DNA of 64,000 nt from Mauremys mutica (GCF_020497125.1 NC_059077.1:35539340-35603339), one strand, 5' to 3'. Shown: positions 11,640 to 23,271, counted from the first letter of the stretch. Notes: generated from the sequence alone by a model not told the origin. A program made the numbers and translations.

Positions 11640-13995
11640 CCAGCAGTGCCCTAGGTCCACTCCTGGTGACAATGTTCTCCCTTCTAACTGCAGTCCTTGT
11701 GCAGAACACAGCAGCTCACAATAACGTGGACTGTATTGATGTAATTGGCATTGAAATGGTTTTGAAGGCAGCACCAACAGGATTTCAGTCTGCCAAATGA
11801 ACATTCCACCACTATCCGACAGCTACTGAATGTGTAGTGGAACCTTCTTTTGCCGAGTCTGCTGAAATCAGGGTATGGTTTTCATAACCATGGCAATGGG
11901 GTGTGTATGTGGGGGGGGGAGGGGAATTAGGTCCCTTAAAACAACAATGGGGATAGTGACCCCATTTATAATAATGTAATTTGGTGGGACTAAAATTCTA
12001 GCCTCTCTGTGAAGCTAAAGTACCAATCTCTCAAACACCCTGGCATCATGCACCCTGCCAGTGCATCCCACACAAGGGTCCCTGAATCTGCCCCTGTGGT
12101 CAGTCAGGGCCTGAATAACAATGCAGTTTATGCACTCATGTGCTCCTTGTGGTGGGCACACTATAGGCACATAAGTCCCATGAATGGCCCCCGAGCAGTT
12201 TGGAAAGCCCTGTCTCTGAAAACAAGTAATTTCAGGAACATCTGTAGTGCCCAACACTTTTGGGTACATTGCAGGCTTGATTTCCTCACAAACCTCTGTC
12301 ACAACCTTCCTGTGATGGGTTTCCCCGCCTCAGGGTGCTGGCTGGAACTGGGGTACCACTGAGCCCACCTGACTCATCCACATGGGCTCGCTTTCACCCT
12401 GTGGTGCTGTGATATGTTGCCAAGCTCTCCAAGTTTGCTCTTTCACCAGCATACACACAGATAGGGACACACTTAGCTGGAGCTTCATACACAGATGGTG
12501 AGATCAGCTCTGCATGGGAAGGCTCAGTTAAGGCACCTCCCAGTTGCTAAGGCACACGCCTCCCTGACTCTGGAGTGTAAACCCCAAATTATACCGTCTT
12601 GCACTGCACAGGGAACTATACAGCGTAAGATCATAAAATTTCCCCCCTCCCTCAATGTGGAGAGAGAGATGCAACAGCTTTCTGCCCAAGTTATAATTTC
12701 TCCACACAGGTTTTAGACAAAACAAACAAGTTTATTAACTACAAAAGATAGATTTTAAGTGACAGCAAACAGATCAAAAGCAGATTACCTTAATAAACAA
12801 ACAACACCACAAATTGAGCTTAACAAACTAGACAGGTAGGATATGAATTAGCAAATTATCACTCTGAGTGATAAACAGGCTGGCAGATTCTTAAGGCACA
12901 AGGTGCCTTGGCTTTCTCAAGTTTTCATACACAGGCTAAAAATCCTTCTAGCCTGGGACCATCACTTCCCACAGTTCAGTCCTTGCCCCTCAGGTGTTTC
13001 CAGGTGTGTTGTTGTAGGGAGAGTGAGGTACCATCATGATGTCATTGTCCCCTTTTTATATCTTCTTCGCACTTGCTGGAAAGCTTTTGCTGTGACCTGG
13101 GTCAAACAGTCCCCATTGTGTTATCCCCCAGTCCCCAGTGCTATCTCTGAGAGGTTTCTATTGTACACAGTTCCTGGGGTAATCCTGGTGCTTGTGTGCA
13201 TTTCCTCAATAAGCCATGAACTTGTTTGGCCTTTTCATGGTTGTACTTGAAAGGCTGCTTGTGGGTGTCTTCAACCTCATGTGTTTCAGTAACATACATA
13301 GCCAAATGTCAAAACTTCACATACCATGATAGCATATAGAATCCAATGAGATATTACTGTGTAGCAGATCCAGACTTTTAGAATGACATCTCACAAGGCA
13401 TACTTTGTACAAAACATATCCTAATTACATGACAGTGGTGAATATTAGGGTGCCAGGGTGTCACACCTTCCCACACACATAGTTGATTTGCCAACTCCAA
13501 ACTGGCTAGCCATGGACCTTTAGAAGTTTGGGGTAGCCAGCCTCCAGATAGCTATCACAATCTGCTTTTGGAGCAGCATGGCCACCCTCATGTGGGTGTC
13601 CTGGTGTTGGAGAGTAGGGGCAAGATGATCACAAACCTGCAGGAACATCTGCTTCTTCATGCAAGAGTTCTGGACCCTCTGCTGGTCATCCAAGGTCTGC
13701 ATGATGATGTGGTCTCATCAGTCTGTATTTGTAGCTCTTGAAGCACTAGTCTCCAGAAGGGGAATCTGCAGCTAAAGCAACAACTGGTTTAGCTGGGAAT
13801 CTGCAGCTAAAGCATCAGCTGGTTCGCAGCTGGCATGTCAACATCCTTTTCAGAGAGGTGCCTTTGGCAGTTCAAAAACTGCAGTTGAAATGTCCACCAG
13901 CATCTCCTTTCCCAAAACAGGACTGAGAGCATGAGGTAGAGAAGTTCTTCTACTTGGGTGGGATCCAGGTTGGCTCTAGTTGCTGGGAGCATGCA
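11640..13995 (-). pseudogene. Harbinger (HARBI1-like) transposase pseudogene split by an LTR
   Basis: Reading leftward, 13992-13807 and 13702-13520 resemble the N-terminal half (for example FLQVCDHLAPTLQHQ and IAIWRLATPNF), and 12302-12015 carries the DDE core: GFPNCSGAIHGTYVPIVCP and HDARVF. A later segment reads VVECSFGRLK near 11808-11790 and CCVLH near 11700. These are the hallmark motifs of PIF/Harbinger nucleases. The first catalytic Asp of the GAIDGTH motif is His here; a D in VVLRD and the E of VECSFGRLK remain. Frameshifts, stops and the LTR at 12311-13465 make it non-functional. Confidence 0.88.
12311..13465 (-). mobile_element. LTR of an endogenous retroelement, 1155 bp, solo
   Basis: The unit begins TGTGATGGG and ends GTGTCACA, with CCTTCC duplicated at 12305-12310 and 13466-13471. 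On the minus strand a TATA-like ATATAAAAAGG lies near 13062-13051 and an AATAAA at 12736-12731, giving the orientation. No internal genes accompany it. It lies within the Harbinger transposase: reading across it with one CCTTCC copy kept resumes conserved transposase sequence. Whether ERV or Gypsy class is not decidable from the LTR alone. Confidence 0.88.
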
Positions 13996-14341
13996 GACCT
14001 AAAGTGGCTTGACTGGATGTATTTGTGGGCTAAAACCACCCAAAACACTTCCAGCCAATTCCCACAGGATGGACAGACAAATTGTCCCACAAGCCATAGG
14101 AAATAAGCTCCAAAGTGGCTTCAGCTGGCTAGGGCACTAGGAACCCTGGGATACAACAGTACATGTTCACAGAAGCGGAAGTTCAGACTCGGGTCTTCAT
14201 ATTGCAGCATGGACACGCCGGCATGGTTATGAGGTTCAGGTTTGCAACACAGTGCGGATGCTCAAGCATGGGCCTGGAAACACCAAGTCTGCAGCTGAAG
14301 GTCACAGAGACCAGAGTTTAGTGTGTAGTGTAGACGTACCC

Positions 14342-14605
14342 ACAGTAGGCATGAGAGATTCAGCCTTAACTTGGTAATACAGATTACTGCTGTATTTTCA
14401 TAATTAATAAGTGAACCCCAAAGTGTGTGTAAGCATCCAAAAGTTTGGATGTTTATCCAGACAGCATCCATTGTATACACATTTATTTAAACTGAAATAA
14501 AAGTCTCCTCAATTTAGGCTCTCTTGTGAGATTTTCATTATATCTGGGTTTCAGACAAATGTGAAGGACTAATAAAATAGGGATTTTCTGGGAACCAGGC
14601 ATTGG
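14342..14605. other. Intronic sequence, nothing recognised
   Basis: AT-rich DNA between the Harbinger right end and the next LTR. Confidence 0.5.
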
Positions 14606-15509
14606 TGTTGTGATAAATAAAGTTGGGGAATAGCTCCCTTTGATGAACACCCAGCCAGCAAGTTAGCTGTAAAATCCCTCTTGGTAGCTGTTCTTCACTT
14701 GCTTTACCTGTGAAGGGTTAAAAAGTCCCCCAGGTAAAGAAAAAAAAAGGTGGGCACCTGACCAAAACAGCCAATGGGAAGGCTAGAACTTTTTAAAATG
14801 GGGAAAAACACCTTTCCCTTTGTCTGCTGCTCTGTGGGCTGGAGGGACAGAGCAGCAATGCTGTAAGCAGCTTAAGCCAGGTATGATCATAAATCATCAC
14901 ATCATGCCTAGAACTACTTATCTCAGCTCCAAATGCGGAAGTAGATCAGAATATTTAGCTAAACGTGATCAGGAGTATTTTCTTTATTTTGGCTTGTGGA
15001 TCTCCTCTGTGCTAACTCCAGATGCTTTTGTTTGCTTGTAACCTTTAAGCTGAACTCTCAAGAAAGCTGTTTTGAGTGCTTAATTTTTGTAATGGTTTCT
15101 TTTAAGATATAGCAAAAAGCCTAAGTTCCAGATGTAATTTTTTCCTTTTTGTTTTTAATAACATTTACCTTTTTTCAGAACAGGATTGGATTTTTGGTTT
15201 GTTCATGTTGTTCGATTAGCTGATAGCCACAGACAATTTCCTTTGTTTTCTTTCTCAGCTCTTCCCTGGATGGGGGGTGAAAGGGCTTGAGGGTACCGCA
15301 CAGGAAGGAATTCTCAAGGGCTCCTTCCTGTGTTCAAAGGGAATTTTTTGCATTTGGGTGGTGGCAGCATTTACCAAGCCAAGGTCAGAGAGAAGTTGTA
15401 ACCTTAGAAGTTTAATACAAGCCTGGAGTGGCACATATTAATGTTTAGAATCCTCGCAGGCGCCCACCTTCTGCACTCAGAGTGACAGAGTGGGGATTCA
15501 GCCACAACA
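14606..15509 (+). mobile_element. LTR retroelement fragment (probable LTR)
   Basis: The block starts TGTTGTGATAAATAAAG and ends GGATTCAGCCACAACA, so the ends are a 7-bp inverted TGTTGTG/CACAACA pair. The interior wording (accaagccaaggtcagagagaag and similar) matches a type of LTR common in turtles as I recall them. No flanking duplication was found, so the boundaries are tentative. Confidence 0.6.
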
Positions 15510-15780
15510 GGTGCTGTGCTGATATTTCTGGAAGAGGGGACTGCAGGCAGTTATTTGTGACTGCTTCTGTTCCAGGATTGTTTATTTGTGTAAATAAAAG
15601 AAGTTATACTTAAACTATACTTGGGCTCTGCATCGACTTCTCCTCCCAGGGAAGATGATCTGCAACTCCTTGGAATTCTGCTACCAGTGAGCATAGGAAC
15701 AATGCTGGAGTCAGACTAGGACACTGGTATCAGAAGAAGGGCAACAATATAGCAACCCTTTTTGGGCATGGACAGTCTTA
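15510..15780 (+). mobile_element. LTR-like tail with primer-binding-site-like sequence
   Basis: An AATAAA-containing segment (about 15590) is followed by TGGTATCAGAAGAAGG from about 15725, resembling a site complementary to vertebrate initiator tRNA-Met (TGGTAGCAGAGGATGG). It could be the U5 end and start of an internal region, or a second fragment. Confidence 0.4.
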
Positions 15781-17635
15781 CTGTGTGTGAACAGCATCTA
15801 GAAGAATAGGACAGTGATCCTAGGCCCTACAAATATTAAATAGCTACAACACTGAACAACAACAACAACACTGAACTCTTGTACTGTTAAGTTTGGGGGA
15901 AAATACTAGAATTCAAACACCCTTTAAAAAAATCTGTTTTGCAGTCCACTAACACAAGATCTACATTTTGTGAAATCTTTACAACACTGAATACATTACA
16001 GAATTCAAATCCCCTCTTGACAAAGTGCAACAGCTATTATGAAAAACATAAGGCATGAAAGATTAGCAGCCAACATCTCTCCAGAGAGCACTTTCCTTGC
16101 TCCCCGGCAAGAAATTTGCTTGCTATGTCATTTTATATAGATAGAAACAAAAAGAATTCAAAGAAACATAAATGAATTTTGTTTGCTCCTATCTTAAAAA
16201 CCACCACCAGCACCAGGAGATGTTTCCTGGCAAATAGCCACCTCCAGTCCTACATTGTGGAACACCCTGCTAGGAGAGATCATAATGAGTTCTACTTTGA
16301 TTTTTTCAGAGCATGGTGCAGAAGCCATCCTACTGCAACATGTACTGAAGAATTAATCCAAAGTAATGAGAGACGAAAGAAACAAGAGACAGATAGGAGG
16401 AGGCTGGGAGGGGGGGGGGGAGGAGGAAATCCAAGGACCACAGTGTCTGCTGGCAAAAACTGACATAAGTTGCATATACAAAAATGGATTTTCACCCATT
16501 CACACTGCCAGAAAATTTGGTCTCAAGTTTAAAACAAAACAAAACAACAGAACCTGAGTGCTAGGATGGTCAGTATGGAGCATGTTTTAAATAACCACCT
16601 GTGTTTCTACAATGACTGGTGGTAGACTGAAAAAGAATTAGAAAAAATTATACTATTTCAGAACCATAAAATTATGTCAGATTCATAATCATTACAATGT
16701 ACAGACTACAGTAACCTAGAATTGATTTGGATATGAAGTAGATCTTAAATCTTCAATTTTAAAACAGATTAAAGCTGCCGAAAACCTTGGAAACTATTAC
16801 CAACGTCTCATTAAATGCTATTTTCTCAGGCTAGCCAGTTAGATAGAACTGTAGGATTGCCCTTTCAATTTATATCTTACAACCGCATTCTGACATGGAG
16901 TGGTCCTTTTTATTCCTTTAATTGCTTTCAAGTCACTGAACATGCTTATAAAAAAATGTAGGCCTATAGCAGCAGAGAGGGAGAAAGACAGTCTTCAACA
17001 AGCGAGGGATCCCTTAAGGACCTTAATTCCATTTAGAGAGTCTTAAAGAACACAGTTTTTTTTCCTCTTTTCCATTAGCGACCTTCTTAGGTCAATTTTT
17101 GTGTGTGCTTGTTTTTGGTATTCCAAAAATTCACATGTGAACAAAAAAGGAATGACTAATACAGTCCCTACTACTGAAAAATATATGATGACTACTACTA
17201 GAACATCTACAAACAGATAGCCTGAGAAAACATTTTCTCCTATATGCCGGCAACTCGACATTTTCATTTGTTACAAATGAATATTCTCGTAATCAGTGTT
17301 ATTGACTGTGAGGTTAATAGCTGTTTTACCCACCTAACATTTCTAACCTAACTTTCATATTTAATTCAATAGATTTTTGTCGATAAAACAACGCAGTGCA
17401 TGCTCACAAATTCCTTCGACAGCTGCAGATTTACTAGCGTCAAGCTCATTAAAATCTATATACACAAGTAACGCAAACTCCATATAAGAGTTTGTGAAGA
17501 GATTTTTGTTTGATCCATCAGCCATTTTACATCCATGATTCCCTAAGGATTCTTCTCCTTTGTGCACTTCAGTAGCGTGTCATCCAATAAATGGAGGCTA
17601 CATAAAACCACCCTTACTCAAAAACAAGGAAAATA
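15781..17635. other. Intronic sequence, nothing recognised
   Basis: Contains a small CAA repeat near 15855-15870 and a G-run at 16409-16420. No gene or named repeat was identified. Confidence 0.5.
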
Positions 17636-18205
17636 ATAAATACACAGTGCAACCAAGTCCACGCACCACTAGGTGTCCTCTCATGGTGTTGCAGCTCTCT
17701 CACAGGACTACTGCCCACACTGCATCATTCCAGCACTGTGGAGATTTCTCTGTGAGTAACTCATCCATTAACTCAGCCCTCCAGCCTGGTCACCATCTTT
17801 AGTCCACCCCTTCCAGGCCCTGGTTATCCAAACCTAATATCTCCGAACTGTCTTAATACAAAATAAGTCCTTCTTCCCTCTTTAGGATTCTTCCTCAGTC
17901 AGTCCTTGATTCAGCCTTCTGCCACCTTGCTGAACTCAACAACCAGTGTGCAGAACTCATATGGTCCCCTCCTGGGGGCTGGTAGGGGAACCGAGTGTCA
18001 CCTTCTACTCTGATTTCCGGCCCAGGCCCTTGTACTGAACAGCTAGGTCAGTTCCTTTGTTTGTATTGCAGTTTTCCCTAAGCCACTTCCTTCCTCACTT
18101 CTTTACTTTGCCTCTGGGTCTCCTGGTCTCTTCCCTGTTTGACCTGGACAGCTTTCCTCTCTGCTCTGAGCTTCTGTTCCTGCTCTGACTCTCCTTCTGA
18201 GAGCA
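17636..18205 (-). mobile_element. LTR-like fragment
   Basis: Pyrimidine-rich sequence with wording similar to the LTR-like block at 19040-19862 (for example 'ctctgctctgagcttc' at both 18160 and 19640). Ends were not resolved, and the call rests on that similarity. Confidence 0.4.
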
Positions 18206-18915
18206 GGTGTATACCAGAAAATTAGATCAACCCAGCTACATTGTTCAGGGGTATGAAAAATCCACAGCACCGAGCAACGTAGTTGAGCTGACCTAAGTCC
18301 CCACGAGGACAGCCTTAGGTCGCTGAAAGAATTCTTACATCGACCTAGCTACTGCCTCTCAGGGAGATGGATTATCTATACCAGTGGTCACCAATCTTTT
18401 TGGCTGGCGGGCGCCAGCCGAAGGACCACTGCGGCGGTGGAGCACCCACCGAAATGCCACCGAATTTCAGTGGCGACGCCGCTCGATGACGTCGCTTGCC
18501 GTCGACAAGCGACATAATCGAGAGGCATCCCCGCCGAAATTCGGGAGCGACGCCTCTCGATGGCAAGTGGCGTCATCGAGAGGCGTCCCCGCTGAAATTG
18601 GGGGGCGACGCCTCTCGATGACGTCACTTGTCAACGGCAAGCGTCGTCATCGAGAGGCGTCGCTGCCGAAATTTGGGAGCAACGCCTCTCAATGACATCA
18701 CTTGGCGACAAGCGTCGTCATCGGGAGGCGTCCCCGCCAAAATGCCGCTGCAGCATTTCGGCGGGTGCTCTCCCGGGGGCCAGGATGCGGGCGCATTAAG
18801 ATGCCCTGCAGGCGCCATGGCGCGCACGGGCACCGTGTTGGGGACCCCTGATCTACACCAATGTAAGGAGTTCTCCTGTTGGCAGAGGTAGTGTCCACAC
18901 TGAAGCACTACAGGT
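18206..18915. mobile_element. MITE of the GTCTACAC-ended family, split by a hAT element
   Basis: Left part 18206-18381 (gacctaagtcccc, ttacatcgacctagctactgcctctcaggg) and right part 18851-18915 (gttggcagaggtagtgtccacactgaagcactacag) are the two halves of one element. The intact relative is at 24109-24375. The hAT element at 18382-18850 separates them. Confidence 0.7.
18382..18850. mobile_element. hAT MITE with internal palindromic minisatellite
   Basis: Starts CAGTGGTCACC and ends TTGGGGACCCCTG; flanks ATCTATAC (18374-18381) and ATCTACAC (18851-18858) match at 7 of 8. Between about 18466 and 18740 lie roughly four imperfect tandem units, each with cgcctctcgatgacg facing cgtcatcgagaggcg. The outer parts match the compact copy at 110-255. 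One unit contains TGACGTCA at 18619-18626. Confidence 0.88.
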
Positions 18916-19039
18916 ACGTCTGTTGAGCATCTGCAAGGACCATGGCCATCACCAACACCTCTACCTTGCCTGTCTCATGGGCATTTGTGCCACAGGACAC
19001 CCTCTCCATTCTTTCTATCTTCTTGGGGCCCCCAACCCT
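18916..19039. other. Short unassigned segment
   Basis: Between the nested MITEs and the next LTR-like block. Nothing recognised. Confidence 0.4.
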
Positions 19040-19862
19040 CCTTTTGCCACCCCACAGTGTCCTAAGCAGTCAGCATCTTTTTTATATTGCCTGCTTTTCT
19101 GCATCAAAAACAAATCACTTTCTTCCTTGTCTTGATAGTAGGTCACACCTATGTGGTTTTCCTCATCCTCCACTCTCCTGGGCTAACTTTCTCCCCAGCT
19201 CCTTGCCTCTGTTTTCCCCTATCTTCAGAGCCCTCTAAGAATTCACAGTTCAAGGGCAATTCAAACAGTCCCCACAAGGAATCCCATTTATTTAGTCCAC
19301 TGGGTACATATACTGACCCTCTAGGCTCCCATCCCAGATCAGTTTCTCTTTCTCCCAGTAATCCAAAATAACAAAGGCTCTCAAAACAGAACACAAACAC
19401 TCACTATCTTCACCCCAGGTTCAGCTGGGCACAAGAGTCCCCTCTCTTCTCTGAGGGTCTGTTTGCTTCCCAGTACCTCCTGTCTGGGCCTTTTCCCTGG
19501 GCCTTTCAAGATAGGCCCTTGCAGTCTCGTCCATGTTTTGATCAGGATCTCTTCCAGGCCTTCCTGCCTGGAGAGCCTTTCTTACTCTCTGCTTGGTAAG
19601 GGTCTGTCTCTTGCTTCCCTGCTTGGAGAGCGATCCTCCCTGCTCTGAGCTTCCTTTCCTGCTCTTACTCTCCTTTGACTCAGAGTCCTGTGGGAGCCCT
19701 TTTGCTCCCCGCAGTCTCTTCCCTCTAGCTGGACTCTATCAGCACTTAAACCTGGCTCCTTTTATAGAGGAATCACCTGATTCCTCCAAGTGGGGCTCGT
19801 TCTGTAATCAAGGTTGGCTTAGCCCCAGGCTCTCCAGCCCAAGGACAAACGACCCTGTTACA
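19040..19862 (-). mobile_element. Probable LTR, minus orientation
   Basis: The minus strand begins TGTAACAGGGTCG at 19862, has a strong TATA-like CTATAAAAGGAGCC near 19766-19753 and an AATAAA near 19272-19267. This order fits U3-R of an LTR. The other end was not resolved. A related fragment lies at 59640-60050. Confidence 0.55.
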
Positions 19863-20523
19863 CAAAAGTAATAACATTTAAATAAATAAATGTTAAATAA
19901 ATAACAGAAAGCCAAAAAGAGGGTTCTTTGTACCATAAACAGCTGCTGACACCACTTAAAAAGATTTGAAAACAGTTTATTTAAATCTGTGTGCATGTGA
20001 GAGTGTGAGATTCTTTCAGTATTGTCAAGCACAAAGGTTCAGAAATCATGAGACAGGCTCCCAAAATCATGAAGTTGTCTTAAAAATCATAATTTAAAAA
20101 AAAAAACCTGTTGTGTTCTGTTTATTTGTCATCTGATTTTTGAATCTTTAGACTTCACATTTTCAAACTTTTTTTTTTGTACCTATGAGAGCTAGAAACT
20201 TACTTTAAAAAGAAAAAGAAAACAGACTCTCATGTAATCAATTAACTTCAGGACTTGGACTATAAGAAAAATGCAAATATTGCAAGATTAACAACAGTGT
20301 GTGCTTCCCCGCTTTAATCCTTCACTACTAAGAACACTTCCTTGTTTACGGAACTATATATGTTTCTTAAGATTTCCAGCCACTTCTATTACTTATTCTT
20401 CAACAGAACTAAGCTCATTCCGAGGTCAGACTCTTTACCACACCAAATGGTGCTGGTTTCACACATGAATCAAAATGATGTTGTTAAACAGCAATTAGGA
20501 CTGTAATACGCTTTTAAATCCAC
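19863..20523. other. Intronic sequence with an unassigned repeat-like block
   Basis: 20040-20215 contains a repeated 'aaaatcatga...aaaaatcat' pattern and A/T runs, which I suspect is an interspersed repeat but cannot name. Confidence 0.4.
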
Positions 20524-22490
20524 AGGGCTAAATAGCTTTCACCCAAGAGTGTTAAAATAATTGGCTGAAGAGCTCTTTGAACAATTACTGTCAATATTTA
20601 ACAAATTTTGAAATACCAGGAAAATTCCAGAGGATGGGAGGAGGGGAATGTTGTGCCAATATTTACAAAGGACTAATAGGATGTCCCAGGAACTGATAGG
20701 CTGGTTAGTCTGCCATCAGTCCTGGGCAAAATGATGGAACGGTTGATATAAGATGCAGTCAGTAAAGAATCTAGAGATAGTAGCATAATTAATGCCAGTC
20801 AACATGGTTTTGTGGGTGAAGGTCTTGTCAAACAAACTTGATAATGTTTTTTTAATAAGATCACAAGTTTGTTTGATAAACATAACTCTGTTGACATAAT
20901 ATACTTAGACTTTTGTAAGGCATTTGATTTAGGAGTATTTTGTTACCACAATGAGACTATGTAAAATCAGTGTAGGTTATATTACATAGATTAAAAACTG
21001 GTTATCTGATATATCTAAAAATTAATTATAAATGAGGGATCAATCATCATCCAACAGAAGGGTTTCTGATGGGGTCCCACATGAATCTGTCCTTGGCCCA
21101 ATGCTATTCAATATCTTTATCACTGATCTGGAAGAAATGATAAAATAATTGATGGTAACATTTACAGATTTCACAGAAATTGGTTGAGTGGTAAATAATG
21201 ACGGAGGCAGTAGTAGTAATAATAAAGTTGATATTTTTAGTTAAATACATTTTTCTTACAATAGTGATATTGTGCAATATAGAGAAACTGTTAAACACTT
21301 ACTGTTTCCAGTCCATTTTTACATTATTTAAAAATATATATCTCGGCTTACAAGGCAGGTGTGGGGGATGGGACTTGGACCCATTTTGGGCACCACCAAA
21401 AATTATACAAACCTGGCATCCATGGGCTCATTTGAACACGAGTTTTAACACAGCTAAATGCCAGGTTCTACATCTAGGAACAGAGAATGTAGACCACACT
21501 TATAAGATGGGGGACTGCATCCTAGAAAGCAGTGACTCTGAAAAGGAGTCAGGAGTCACGGTAAATAACCAATTGAACTAGAGCTCTCAGTGCAATGCTG
21601 TAGCTAAGAGAGAAAATAGATATATATAAACTGGGAAATATCAAGTAGGAATAGGGAGGTAGAATTGCCTCTACATACAGCATTAGTGATATCATTACTG
21701 GTGTAGACAACTAGAGGCTTGGGGAGGCTTTAGCCTCTCCCCAAACTGTAGGGATTGCATTAATAAAGGAAACACTGAGTTTGGAACATAAGTTAATTTA
21801 TCCCACTTTATTGAGAGTGGACAAAATTTAATCAGGATACAAAACTACTCATTAATGCAAAATTCAACAAATTTTTTGTGTCTATAGGCCCCCCCCAAAA
21901 AATAAAAAAGTTGTCTACATCCCTGTACTGTATCCAGTTCTAGTAGACACACTGAAAAAAAACATATTGACAAATTGGAAAGCATTCAGAAAATAGCTCC
22001 AAGAATGATTCGAGGTCTGGAACATATGCCTTATAGGGAAAGACAAAACAGCTCAATTTATTTAGTTTATCCAAGAGAAGGTTAAAAGCTGACTTAATCA
22101 TGGTATACAAGTATCTACACACAGGGAAGAAATGTCTGATAGTAGATGGCTCTTTAATCTAGTACAAAAAGCCATAAATAGATACAGTCGTTGGAAGTTG
22201 AAGTTGGACAAATTCAGATTAGAAATAAGGCACACATTTTTAATGGGGAAGGTAATTAACTACTGGAACAAATTACATAGGAATGTCATGAATTTTCCAT
22301 AACCTTTAAATCTTTAAGTCAAGACAGGATATCTTCCTAAAAGATATGTTATATCTTAACCAGAAGTTATGTGCTTAATCCAGAAATTAATGGGTGAGAT
22401 TATTTGGTCTGTGTTATGCAGAAGGTCAGACTAAATGATCATAATGGCTCATTCTGGCCTTAAAATACATGGATCTATGTCAGGCTGGAA
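20524..22490 (+). mobile_element. CR1 LINE, old copy, with insertions
   Basis: Reverse-transcriptase sequence is recognisable at 20524-21185 (for example the region encoding the NxHGF-like and YLDF-like motifs, all broken), followed by unrelated AT-rich DNA (21186-21350), more CR1 at 21351-21698, a MITE, and the 3' part 21926-22490 ending with tctggccttaaaatacatggatc. Many stops and indels show it is ancient. Confidence 0.85.
21699..21925. mobile_element. MITE inserted in CR1
   Basis: The ends CTGGTGTAGACAACT and AGTTGTCTACATCCCTG (the latter with one unpaired A stretch inside) are inverted copies. A clean target duplication could not be assigned because TACTG occurs on both sides. The ends suggest hAT. 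Confidence 0.65.
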
Positions 22491-23271
22491 ATAAACTGCT
22501 GATAGATTTTTATGAACTAAAGAGTTTTCATGCAAAAGGCCTCATAAGTAATATAAAAGCAAGATGAAATAAAAAAAATATATATATATAAGCAGAATTC
22601 AGTTTAAATATGTTTTTATGATATCCTCCATGAATCAATTAGGACTTTAAAGTATTATAAAAAAGGTGGTCTCCTACCAATGTGGTACTTTATGTTCAGT
22701 CATTTACATTATGGTATCAATGGAGGATACATACCCTTATTCCGCTTTTCACATAATAACTTATTTATTGTTCTAACTTCTATCTCACAACACAAGAGAT
22801 ATGAACAATTTTCAAAACTGGGAAATATGCAATGATATAAAAATGAAGTTAGAAATTATTAGTGTACGTGCAAACAAACTTGTACACTACATTGACATAT
22901 ATTGATATCAAGCGCATAAGCTGGCAATACATTGAAAGGAATGAGCTGTTAATAAGACAAGTTATATCAAAGCCATTCTCCCCTGATGTGCATATACTGT
23001 ATTTGTAAATAGTTTTCTCTTATGTTAGTTATTTAGTCATTTATAAGCTAATATAATTCACTTTAAAGTGACATTTGTACAAGAAACTACTCCTATCAGG
23101 CAACCTCCCTAAAATACTGCTCCAAAGTATCCCCAATGTACTAAATAAATTGCTGATCCTAATGGACATTTTTTGTTGATACCTTGCATAGTGCTTTCAA
23201 GACCGGCTTCACTATACTTTTATAACACACTATTATTTTTTAGCATTTTAAGGTGTGCTAGGTGCTTCTAA
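22491..23271. other. Intronic sequence with a (TA)n microsatellite
   Basis: (TA)6 at 22579-22590. Otherwise unrecognised AT-rich sequence. Confidence 0.5.

Larger units (their letters stand above)
6617..14341. mobile_element. Decayed PIF/Harbinger transposon with nested insertions
   Basis: Left end GAGTAGGTCTACATGG (6617) and right end AGTGTAGACGTACCC (to 14341) form an imperfect inverted pair related to the GGGTATGTCTACAC ends of the hairpin MITEs in this window. ACA precedes the left end (6614-6616) and follows the right end (14342-14344), fitting the 3-bp duplication of Harbinger. Inside are a Myb/SANT-like accessory gene remnant on plus and a transposase on minus, convergently arranged. 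Later insertions are CR1 at 7349-7472 and 8331-9450, a hAT at 9012-9365 and an LTR at 12311-13465. The outer boundaries are inferred from imperfect ends. Confidence 0.65.

Noticed and set aside
16409..16420. G-run as a quadruplex regulator
   Set aside because: A single homopolymer run without the spaced G-tracts on which a confident call would rest.
18466..18740. Tandem palindromic units as a CRISPR array
   Set aside because: Units are contiguous and diverged without unique spacers, lie inside a hAT element, and the genome is vertebrate.
19087..19871. Series of Ser/Pro/Leu-rich frames
   Set aside because: Antisense to a probable LTR; composition explains them.
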